From Alteraurantiacibacter buctensis (lineage in GTDB: Bacteria > Pseudomonadota > Alphaproteobacteria > Sphingomonadales > Sphingomonadaceae): 64,000 bases of DNA. Position 1 is the stretch's first letter; each line of letters starts with the position of its first letter. This document shows, one piece after another, positions 44,685 to 54,574 of the stretch. The stretch spans positions 657 through 64,656 of the forward strand of contig NZ_WTYV01000002.1 in NCBI RefSeq assembly GCF_009827655.1. The letters are read 5' to 3'. A program made the translations under genes and the position numbers. The notes under the pieces are model-generated. The model had not been told where the DNA came from and did no database searches. It saw only the letters and a list, made by a program, of their open reading frames with translations.

Positions 44685-45755
44685 TCAGGCGCGGGCGGTG
44701 CTGCCGCGGGTAATCAGCCGCGTGGGCAGGCGGGCATCGGGCAGGGGCCGCCCGTCGATCTGGGCCAGCAGGGTTTCCACCAGCCGGTCACCCGCGCCCT
44801 TCACGTCCTGCTGGATGGTGGTCAATGGCGGGCTGGTGAGGCTGGCGGCAGAGATGTTGTCGAAGCCCATCACGGCCACGTCCCCTGGCACCCGCAGCCT
44901 TGCTTCCGCCAGGGCGCGCATGGCACCGATGGCGATCAGGTCGCTGGCAGCGAACACCGCATCGAACGCCGCACCGCCCGCAAGCAGCGCCTGGGCGGCG
45001 CGATAGCCGTCATCCTCGGTGGTATAGGCATCGTGCTGCAGGGCGGGATCAGGCTCCAGCCCGGCGGCGCGCATGGCTGTACAGAGCCCTTCGTAGCGGT
45101 GGGCGAATTCGGGATAGCTCTCGGTCGCATGGCCCAGGAAGGCGATTCGCCGGCAGCCCTGGACCAGCAGGTGCTCGCCCGCCAGTTGTCCCGCGCCCAG
45201 GTTGTCAGAACCGATGGTGGCCCCGCTGCTTTCGCTGCGGACCGATCCCCAGCGGGCGAAATGGGTGCCCTGCTCGATCAGTTGCGCCAGCCGCATGGCG
45301 TAAAGCGAATAGTCGCCATAACCCAGCAGGATAAGTCCGTCGGCCCGGTGTGCATCCTGGTAGCGCATGTGCCAGTTGTCCTCCATCCGCTGGAAGCTGA
45401 TCAGCAGGTCCAGCCCGCGCGTGGCGCAGGCCCGCGTGATCGAGCCGAGCATGGCCAGGAAGAACGGATTTATCGTGCCCTCGTCGCTCGGATCGTCCTC
45501 GAAGAACAGCAGGGCAATGGTGTTTGACCGCTGCGAGCGCAGCGACGAGGCGTTCTTGTCCACCGTGTAGCGCAGGTCTTCGGCGATCTTGACGATCTTC
45601 TGCCGCGTCGCCTCGCTGACCGAGCGGTCCCCGCGCAGCGCCCGGCTGACCGTGGGCTGCGAAACGCCCGCGAGATAGGCGATGTCGAAGCTTGTCGGCT
45701 TGCCGGTTGGCGGTCGTCCCAATGGCCTCTCCCTGCGCCCCGCCGACACAGGCAT
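44685..45755 (-). CDS. LacI-family regulator of the alpha-glucan locus
   Basis: 356 residues from ATG 45755, with GGGGGAT upstream. A basic N-terminal leader of about 20 residues precedes the HTH (TSFDIAYLAGVSQPTVSRAL), longer than usual. Core ligand-binding domain about 80-350 with DVAVMGFDNISAASL. Likely a maltose or maltodextrin-responsive regulator (MalR/AglR-like role) controlling the surrounding amylase and receptor genes. It is divergent from the DUF6445-like gene, 88 bp away. Confidence 0.92.
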   Translation of the reverse strand: MPVSAGRRERPLGRPPTGKPTSFDIAYLAGVSQPTVSRALRGDRSVSEATRQKIVKIAEDLRYTVDKNASSLRSQRSNTIALLFFEDDPSDEGTINPFFLAMLGSITRACATRGLDLLISFQRMEDNWHMRYQDAHRADGLILLGYGDYSLYAMRLAQLIEQGTHFARWGSVRSESSGATIGSDNLGAGQLAGEHLLVQGCRRIAFLGHATESYPEFAHRYEGLCTAMRAAGLEPDPALQHDAYTTEDDGYRAAQALLAGGAAFDAVFAASDLIAIGAMRALAEARLRVPGDVAVMGFDNISAASLTSPPLTTIQQDVKGAGDRLVETLLAQIDGRPLPDARLPTRLITRGSTARA

Positions 45756-45843
45756 GGCGTCTATCCCCCATGGCATGATAGGTCGCACCCTGCCGCTTGG
45801 CAAACCCGACATTTTGTCCAGATAGCGGAAAGGCAAAGCACGC

Positions 45844-46539
45844 ATGGAATCGCCGCTGGCCCTGCTGGAACAGGCCCGTCCGGTTGCTTCCACGCTGGGC
45901 GCGGAATGCAACCCGCTGGTGGTTGTCGATGATGCGCTGGCTGATCCCGAACTGGTGCGGGCCGTGGCCGCGCGCCACACCTATCGCCCGATCGGCCCGC
46001 ACTATCCCGGCCTGCGGGCGCCGGTTTCTGCAGCTATCGCCATGCCGCTGGTGGATCCCCTGGGACCGCTTCTCCAGCAGGTATTCCACCTGGCCGCGCC
46101 CCCGGCCTTTGGTGAATGCTTCCTGAGCCTGCTGACCATGTCGCCACAGGACCTGGCCCCGATCCAGCGCCTGCCGCATTTCGACGGGGTGGAGCCCGAA
46201 CGGCTGGCCGTGCTGCTCTATCTCGATCCCGCAGCCGGTACGGGCACGGCCTTCTACCGCCAGCGCTCCACCGGGTTTGAAAGCGTGACGGCGGAACGCT
46301 TCGCCAGCTATCAGCAGAACCTGCACGCCGATGCCGCCCGCCACGGCCTGCCAGCCGCTGGCTATATCGGCGAGGACTCGGCGCTGTTCGAACGGATCGG
46401 CCTGGTGGAAGGACTGTTCAATCGCTTGGTGATCTATCGCGGCAACCAGTTGCACTGCGCCAGCCTGCCGCCCGATTTCGTGCCGGTGGCAGACCCGTCA
46501 CGCGGCCGGCTGACCCTGAACCTGTTCCTCAACTGCTGA
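45844..46539 (+). CDS. DUF6445-like protein, possible 2-oxoglutarate/Fe(II)-oxygenase fold
   Basis: 231 residues, no signal peptide. The translation resembles the DUF6445 family that accompanies TBDR/halogenase loci in sphingomonads (recalled, not searched). The pattern PHFDGVEPERLAVLLYL looks like the HxD metal half of a prolyl-hydroxylase-like oxygenase, with a later His in YRGNQLHCAS and a basic residue in PSRGRLTLNLFLN where the second metal His and the 2OG-binding Arg would be. Enzymatic activity is inference. It is divergent from LacI and about 190 bp upstream of the receptor. Confidence 0.65.
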   Translation: MESPLALLEQARPVASTLGAECNPLVVVDDALADPELVRAVAARHTYRPIGPHYPGLRAPVSAAIAMPLVDPLGPLLQQVFHLAAPPAFGECFLSLLTMSPQDLAPIQRLPHFDGVEPERLAVLLYLDPAAGTGTAFYRQRSTGFESVTAERFASYQQNLHADAARHGLPAAGYIGEDSALFERIGLVEGLFNRLVIYRGNQLHCASLPPDFVPVADPSRGRLTLNLFLNC

Positions 46540-46583
46540 TCCAAATATTTGCAATAAAAGCGGAATTCATGAATCTGCGGCCT

Positions 46584-46597
46584 GCGTATACGTATGC
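46584..46597. promoter_or_regulatory. LacI-type operator upstream of the alpha-glucan TBDR
   Basis: GCGTATACGTATGC has the symmetric core ATACGTAT with central CG and GC outer bases. It lies in the AT-rich 194-bp gap before the receptor gene. The LacI protein encoded at 44685 is the probable ligand. Confidence 0.55.
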
Positions 46598-46732
46598 TTG
46601 CTTCCCAATGTGGAACTTTGCCCGGATAAATTGCCCATCGCTTGAAGTGGCTGGACGGCATGTCCCGCACCTGGCGACGAGAACACAAAACCGTTGCCGG
46701 ACATCCGGTCACGGGGGGAGCCTGGGACTATC

Positions 46733-49519
46733 ATGACGACTTTCCGCAAGACGCTGCGCGTGGGTGCAAGCACCACCGCATTCGCTATCGCCGCACTGGC
46801 GATCCCGTCCATCGCCGTGGCGCAGGATGCCGCCGCCTCTGCCGCTGCCGACGATACGGCGCCGGAAGATGCCATCATCGTCACCGGCTATCGTCAGGCC
46901 CTGGAATCGGCCGCCGGCCTGAAGCGCGATGCGCCGGTGATTGCCGAAGCCTTCTCTGCCGAAGACATCGGCAAGCTGCCCGACGTGTCGATTGCCGAAA
47001 CGCTGGGCCGCCTGCCCGGCCTGGCGGTGCAGCGCGTTGACGGCCGCGCGCAGAGCCTTTCGGTCCGCGGCCTGGGCCCGGACTATTCCAACTCGCTGCT
47101 CAACGGCCGCCAGGTCGTCTCTTCGGGTGACAACCGCGCGGTGGAATACGACCAGTATCCGGCCGAACTGATCAACAACGGCGTGATCTACAAGACCCCC
47201 TATGCCGGCCTGGTCGGCCAGGGCCTGGCAGGCACGGTTGACCTGCGCACCATCCGCCCGCTGGACAGCGAGGAAGTGATCTCGGTCAGCGGTCGCCTGG
47301 AATTCAACGAGGACGGCTCGCTCAATCCCGACGTGCCGGGCTGGGGCTATCGCGCCACCGGCACCTATGTCGACCAGTTTGCCGACGATACCCTGGGCGT
47401 GGCCGTGGGCCTCGCCTATCAGTCCAGCCCCAGCCAGGTGCAGAAGTTCAACGCATGGGGCTACCCCGACGATGCGGGCTATGCCGTGCTGGGTGGCATG
47501 AAGCCGTTCTCGCGCTCGGTAGACCTGGATCGCTTGGGCATGTTCGGCACGCTGGAGTTGCAGCCTTCGGCGGAATGGAACACTGCGATCGACCTGTTCT
47601 ATGCCGACTATCGCGAGCGCATTCCGCAGCGCGGTATCGAATTCCCGTTCAATCCCGGCTGGGGGGCGGGCACCACGATTTCCGCCAACAGCGGCGGCGC
47701 CTTCCCGGACAGCGTCACCTTCCGCAACGTGCAGCCGGTGGTGCGCAACGACTATGATCGCAAGGACACCCAGACCTTCGCCGCCGGGTGGAACACCCGC
47801 TACGAGGACGACAACTGGTTCTTCGATTTCGATGCGTCCTACTCGCGTTCGGAACGCCGGCTGCAGCAGGTGGAGAGCTATTCCGGCCTGACTTTTGCGG
47901 CCGGTGCCGGTCCGTCGGATACGGTGGTGGTCAACAGCACCGATGGCGGGTTCCCCTACAGCTTCACCAACCAGATCGACTATTCCAACACCAACCTGAT
48001 CCAGCTCACCGATCCGCGGGGCTGGGGTGCCGGCGGCATCGTGCAGGCGGGCTTCATCAATGACACCACGACCGAGGACGAGCTGTGGAGCCTGCGCGGC
48101 GAAGCCGGCTACAAGGTCGAAGGCGGCTTCATCGATGCCCTGGTGGTGGGCGCGGCCTATGACGACCGGTCGAAGGCGCGCGACATCACGCAGAACTTCC
48201 TTAGCCTGAAGGGCGGCCCCTCGGTCTATGCCGCGCAGGGTGCCACCACCCGGTTGGCGATCCCGCAGTCGGCCCTGCTGGAGCCGATCGCCTCGCTGGG
48301 CTTCCTGGGCTTCGGGCCGCAGGTTGCCTATGATCCCTTCGCGCTGATCAACGATGGCACCTATGTGCTGACCAGCGTGCAGAGCTCCAGCCTGCCGTTC
48401 CCGGGTGACTGGGTGGTCAACGAGCGGGTCTATACCGGATATGCCCGGGCGGACCTGGATGCCGATCTTGGCGGCCTGCCGCTGACCGGCAACCTGGGCG
48501 TGCAGGTGGTGCGCACCGAGCAGAGCAGCGACGGGTTCAACTCGCCCGGCGGCATCGCCGCGGTGCAGACCCCGGTGACGGGTGGCGACAGCTACACCCA
48601 CGTGCTGCCCAGCGTGAACCTCAGCTTCGAGGTGGGCAGCGACATGTTCCTGCGCTTCGGCGCGGCGCGCACCCTGGCCCGGCCGCGCATGGACCAGCTC
48701 AACGCCTCGTATAACGCCAGCATTGCCAATGCCCCGCAGGGTTCGTTGAACTCGATCTTCAGCGGCAGCGGCGGTAACCCGCAGCTGCGGCCCTACGTGG
48801 CCGATGGGGTGGACGCGTCCTACGAGTATTACTTCGACGGCGCGGGCGGCTACCTGGCGGTTGCCACCTACTACAAGTGGCTGAGCAATTTCGTGAACCC
48901 GAACGCTTCGGTGGTCCGCGACTTCTCGTACCTGGTGCCTTCGCTCACCGGCACGCAGCTTGCGGCATACAACGGCAGCGGGCAGCAGAACCTGGGCTTC
49001 GTGTCCGGGCCGGACAACGGGGCGGAAGGCCACATCTTCGGTGTGGAAGCCACCCTGTCGATGCCGTTCGAGACGCTGACCAGCGCGCTGGAGGGCTTCG
49101 GCTTCCAGACCAGCCTGTCGTATACCGAAAGCCAGTTGACCGTGACGCCGCCCACCGGGGCCTCGTTCTCGGTCGATGTGCCGGGGCTGTCGAAGTGGGT
49201 GGTCAACTCCACCATCTACTTCGAGAACAGCGGGTTCGAGGCGCGCCTCAGCCACCGTTACCGCTCCAGCTTCCTGGCCGAGTTCATCGGCATCTCGGCC
49301 AGCCGCAGCTTCCGCCAGACCTATGCGGAATCGATCTTCGACGCGCAGATCGGCTATCGCTTCGAGGAAGGATCGCTGGAAGGCCTGAGCCTGACTCTGC
49401 AGGCGCTGAACCTGACCGATGAGCCCTTCATCAACTACCAGAACGGCGACCGGGCCCAGATCATCGACTACGAAAGCTACGGTCGCACGTACCTGATCGG
49501 TGCTTCCTACCGCTTCTAA
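46733..49519 (+). CDS. TonB-dependent receptor (alpha-glucan/maltodextrin locus)
   Basis: 928 residues from ATG 46733. Signal peptide to about 31 (SIAVAQD). Plug region begins EDAIIVTGYRQALESAAG, followed by KLPDVSIAETLGRLPGLAVQ and the LSVRGLGPDYSNSLLNGRQV gate-like segment. The outer-membrane barrel ends in YLIGASYRF. It resembles the MalA-type receptors of Caulobacter that import maltodextrins. It leads the operon that contains three glycosidases and two halogenase-like genes. Its stop codon is enclosed by a perfect hairpin. Confidence 0.92.
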   Translation: MTTFRKTLRVGASTTAFAIAALAIPSIAVAQDAAASAAADDTAPEDAIIVTGYRQALESAAGLKRDAPVIAEAFSAEDIGKLPDVSIAETLGRLPGLAVQRVDGRAQSLSVRGLGPDYSNSLLNGRQVVSSGDNRAVEYDQYPAELINNGVIYKTPYAGLVGQGLAGTVDLRTIRPLDSEEVISVSGRLEFNEDGSLNPDVPGWGYRATGTYVDQFADDTLGVAVGLAYQSSPSQVQKFNAWGYPDDAGYAVLGGMKPFSRSVDLDRLGMFGTLELQPSAEWNTAIDLFYADYRERIPQRGIEFPFNPGWGAGTTISANSGGAFPDSVTFRNVQPVVRNDYDRKDTQTFAAGWNTRYEDDNWFFDFDASYSRSERRLQQVESYSGLTFAAGAGPSDTVVVNSTDGGFPYSFTNQIDYSNTNLIQLTDPRGWGAGGIVQAGFINDTTTEDELWSLRGEAGYKVEGGFIDALVVGAAYDDRSKARDITQNFLSLKGGPSVYAAQGATTRLAIPQSALLEPIASLGFLGFGPQVAYDPFALINDGTYVLTSVQSSSLPFPGDWVVNERVYTGYARADLDADLGGLPLTGNLGVQVVRTEQSSDGFNSPGGIAAVQTPVTGGDSYTHVLPSVNLSFEVGSDMFLRFGAARTLARPRMDQLNASYNASIANAPQGSLNSIFSGSGGNPQLRPYVADGVDASYEYYFDGAGGYLAVATYYKWLSNFVNPNASVVRDFSYLVPSLTGTQLAAYNGSGQQNLGFVSGPDNGAEGHIFGVEATLSMPFETLTSALEGFGFQTSLSYTESQLTVTPPTGASFSVDVPGLSKWVVNSTIYFENSGFEARLSHRYRSSFLAEFIGISASRSFRQTYAESIFDAQIGYRFEEGSLEGLSLTLQALNLTDEPFINYQNGDRAQIIDYESYGRTYLIGASYRF

Positions 49520-49528
49520 GGCGGTAGG
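49506..49528 (+). other. hairpin enclosing the TBDR stop codon
   Basis: CCTACCGC/GCGGTAGG, an exact 8-bp stem with a 7-nt loop that contains the TAA stop. Such a structure could affect termination of translation or mRNA decay at the cistron end. Confidence 0.6.
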
Positions 49529-49533
49529 TGAGA

Positions 49534-49595
49534 CCGGCGGGGGGAGTAAAATCTCTCCCAACGGGAATTCAAGCTCTTCCCGCTCCCCCCGCCGG
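49534..49595 (+). terminator. long-stem hairpin between receptor and halogenase-like gene
   Basis: CCGGCGGGGGGAG (49534-49546) pairs perfectly with CTCCCCCCGCCGG (49583-49595), 13 bp with a 36-nt loop. It is 15 nt past the TBDR stop and 64 nt before the next start. Likely partial terminator or RNA-stability element that keeps receptor expression above the enzymes. Confidence 0.65.
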
Positions 49596-49658
49596 CACAT
49601 TTTGCCCATCTGGCCCACCTGGTCCATGATCGGCACGGGACAGGATAGTGGTGCGGCG

Positions 49659-51170
49659 ATGACCAGCGGACGCGGTGTCGACATTCTGGTAGCGGGCGGC
49701 GGCACGGCCGGCTGGATGGCAGCGGCCGCGCTGGCCCGCTTCGCCCCTCCCGGCAGCCGCCTGCAGCTGGTCGAGAGCGAGGCCATCGGCACCGTGGGCG
49801 TGGGCGAGGCCACGATCCCCCAGATCCACCTGTTCAACGGCGCGCTGGGCCTGGACGAGGCGGAGTTCCTGCGCGAGACGAAGGGCAGCTTCAAGCTGGG
49901 CATCTCCTTCGATGGCTGGCTGCATGAAGGCCACAGCTACATGCATGCTTTTGGTGACGTTGGGCAGGGCGTGGGCTTGCTGCCCTTCCAGCATTACTGG
50001 CTGCGCGCGCGGAAGCTGGGGCTGGCGAAGCCGCTGGTGCGTTATTCCCTCAACGAACTGGCGGCGCGCACCATGCGGATGCAGCGCGGCCGCCCGCATC
50101 CCGCCGCACGCGAGATGCCCTATGCCTACCATTTCGATGCCGGGCTCTATGCGGCCTACCTGCGCCGCTATGCCGAGGCGCGCGGGGTGGTGCGCCACGA
50201 GGGGCAGATCGCCCATGTGGAACGCCAGGGCGAGACGGGCGACATTGCCGCGCTGGTGCTGGACGACGGGCGGCGGCTGGCGGCGGACTTCTTCATCGAC
50301 TGCACCGGCTTTCGCGCCCTGCTGGTCGGGCAGGCGCTTGGCACGCCGTTTGATGATTGGTCAAACTGGCTGCCATGCGACCGGGCCATGGCTGTGCCGT
50401 GCGAGGGCGGCGGCGATTTCACCCCCTTCACCCGCGCCATCGCGCGCGAGGCTGGCTGGCAGTGGCGCATTCCGCTGCAGCACCGCATCGGCAACGGGCT
50501 GGTCTATTCCAGCGCCCACCTGAGCGATGACGAGGCGGCCAGCGTGCTCCTCGCCAACCTTGACGGAAAGGCTACTGCCGATCCGCGCCCGATCCGGTTC
50601 ACCACTGGCAAGCGCCGCCGGCATTGGGCGCAGAATTGCCTGGCGCTGGGCCTGGCGGCAGGCTTCATGGAGCCGCTGGAATCCACCTCCATCCATCTGG
50701 TGCAAAGCGCGATAAGCCGCCTGCTGGCAATCCTGCCCGGCGGGCGCGGCGATCCGGCGCTGGCCGATTACTTCAACGCCCAGGCCGATTTCGAATGGGC
50801 CCGCATCCGCGATTTCCTGGTGCTGCACTACTGGGCCAACCAGCGCCACGGCCAGCCGTTCTGGGACCAGGTCCGCAATATGGACCTGCCCGATACGCTG
50901 GCGGCCAAGCTGGACCTGTGGCGCGCCGCCGGGTTCATCCACCGCGAGCACGAGGAGCTGTTCACCCCCGTCGGCTGGTTCCAGGTGCTGGCGGGGCAGG
51001 GCGTGGCGGCCCATGGCTACAACCCTGTCGCCGATGCCTTGGGCGAAGCCGACCTTGCCCGTCTGCTGCATGAAACCGAAACATCGCTGGTGGACCAGGC
51101 GCGGGCCATGCCCCGCCACCTGGATTTCCTGCGCGACTACATCGGCCAGAGCCAGGGAGTGCCCGCATGA
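49659..51170 (+). CDS. tryptophan-halogenase-like FAD protein (paralogue 2, alpha-glucan locus)
   Basis: 503 residues from ATG 49659; upstream in-frame codons lie in the hairpin region and are probably untranslated. FAD motif GGGTAGW near 14-20, Lys in SFKLGI, signature W267-x-W269-x-I-P, and LESTSIH with Glu341 all intact. Close in organisation to the protein at 27976. It follows the receptor and overlaps the next GH13 gene by 4 nt (ATGA), so it is produced with the starch enzymes. Substrate unknown; halogenation of an indole is not supported by the context. Confidence 0.88.
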   Translation: MTSGRGVDILVAGGGTAGWMAAAALARFAPPGSRLQLVESEAIGTVGVGEATIPQIHLFNGALGLDEAEFLRETKGSFKLGISFDGWLHEGHSYMHAFGDVGQGVGLLPFQHYWLRARKLGLAKPLVRYSLNELAARTMRMQRGRPHPAAREMPYAYHFDAGLYAAYLRRYAEARGVVRHEGQIAHVERQGETGDIAALVLDDGRRLAADFFIDCTGFRALLVGQALGTPFDDWSNWLPCDRAMAVPCEGGGDFTPFTRAIAREAGWQWRIPLQHRIGNGLVYSSAHLSDDEAASVLLANLDGKATADPRPIRFTTGKRRRHWAQNCLALGLAAGFMEPLESTSIHLVQSAISRLLAILPGGRGDPALADYFNAQADFEWARIRDFLVLHYWANQRHGQPFWDQVRNMDLPDTLAAKLDLWRAAGFIHREHEELFTPVGWFQVLAGQGVAAHGYNPVADALGEADLARLLHETETSLVDQARAMPRHLDFLRDYIGQSQGVPA

Positions 51171-52983
51171 AGCGCCTGATCCTGCCCCTGCTGGCCGCCT
51201 GCGCCCTGCTGCCCGGTTGTGCCACCGCGCAACCGGCTGCCGGCCTGCGCGCCCGCGTGCCGGCCGAGGAGGTGATCTACTTCGTCCTGCCCGATCGTTT
51301 CGAGAACGGCGACCCTGCCAACGATCACGGCGGGCTGACAGGCGACCGGCTGGCCACCGGCTTCGATCCTTCAGCGCGCGGCTTCTTCCATGGCGGCGAC
51401 CTGGCGGGCCTGACCGCGCGGCTCGATTACCTGGAACGACTGGGCATCACCGCCATCTGGCTGACCCCGATCTTCCAAAACAAGCCGGTGCAGGGCCCAC
51501 CCGGCGAGGAGAGTGCCGGCTATCACGGCTACTGGGTGACCGACTTCACCCGGCCGGATGCGCATTTCGGCACCGATGCGGAGTTTGCCGAGTTCGTCGC
51601 TGCCGCCCATGCGCGCGGGATGAAGGTCTACATGGACATCATCACCAACCACACGGCGGACGTGATCCGCTATGCCGATGGTGACGCGACCAACTACGAA
51701 TATCGCAGCCTGGGCGATTATCCGTATGCTTCGCGCGGCGGTCCGGGCGGGCCTGCGATCAACCCCGGCTTCACGGGTCACGAGGACTCCAGCGAAGCCA
51801 ACTTCGCCCGGCTGGTTGACCCGAACTATGCCTATATCCCGCAGGTGCCGGAGGCCGAGCGCGGCGTGAAAGTGCCCGCTTGGCTGAACGATCCGATCTA
51901 CTACCACAATCGCGGCAACAGCAGCTTCACCGGCGAGGACAGCCGCTTCGGCGATTTCTCCGGCCTGGATGACCTGTTTACCGAACACCCGCGCGTGCGC
52001 GCCGGAATGATCGACATCTATGCTGACTGGATCCGCCGCCACGGGGTGGACGGCTTCCGCATCGATACCGCGCGCCACGTGGACCCCGGCTTCTGGCAGC
52101 AGTTCGTGCCTGCCATCCAGCAGGTCGCGGTGGAGGAAGGCGTGCCCAACTTCCATATCTTCGGCGAGGTCTACAAGGACGTGCCGCAGAACGGCTATAT
52201 CGCCGAATACACTCGGCGGGACGGTCTGCCATCGGTGCTGGACTTCGCCTTCCAGGCTTCGGTCCGCGCCGTGCTGGGCAAGGGGCAGGGCACCGTGGTC
52301 ATGGCCCAGCTCTATGACGGGGACGTGCTTTACGAAGGCGGCGAGGAGGCGGCGCTGAACCTGCCGACTTTCCTGGGCAACCATGACATGGGCCGCTTCT
52401 CCACCCTGCTGCGGCAGGACATTCCCGGCATCTCGCAGGATGAACTGCTGGCCCGCGTCACGCTGGGCCACGCCATGATGCTTGGCCTGCGCGGCAGCCC
52501 GGTGATCTATTACGGTGACGAACAGGGCTTCGTGGGTGACGGGGTGGACCAGCAGGCGCGCGAGGACATGATGCCCAGCGCCACCGCCGAGTATAATGAC
52601 AACGACCTGATCGGCACCGATGCCACCACGGCGCGGGCCAATTTCGACGAAGATCACCCGCTGTTTCGCACCATCGCGCGGCTCTCCGCAATCCGGCGCA
52701 CGCACCCTGCGCTTAGCCGCGGCCGCCAGTTCGTGCGCCATTACGAGCAGGGGCCGGGCCTGTTCGCCGTCAGCCGGTTCGATCCCGCCGATGGCCGTGA
52801 ATACCTGGTGATCTTCAATACCACCGCCCAGGAACGCTCGGCCAATGTCTGGCTGGGTTCGACGGCGCGCACCTTTACCGCGCTGGACGGGGCATGCCCC
52901 GCCGCAGTCAGCGCACCGGGAAGCGCCCGCTTCACCGTGCCCGCCTTCGGTTGGGCCGTGTGCCGGGCAAACGAGGCAGGACA

Positions 52984-52987
<4 letters not shown>
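51167..52987 (+). CDS. GH13 alpha-amylase-type enzyme, lipoprotein
   Basis: 606 residues. Lipobox LLPGC (Cys about 18) anchors it to a membrane. GH13 motifs in order: MDIITNHTADV, HGVDGFRIDTARHVD (nucleophile Asp), FHIFGEVYKD (acid/base Glu), TFLGNHDMGRF. An all-beta C-terminal domain occupies about 510-606. It likely hydrolyses starch or pullulan fragments to maltooligosaccharides. Its ATG overlaps the preceding stop; its own stop overlaps the next GTG start. Confidence 0.93.
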
Positions 52988-54570
<1,583 letters not shown>

Positions 54571-54574
54571 TCCG

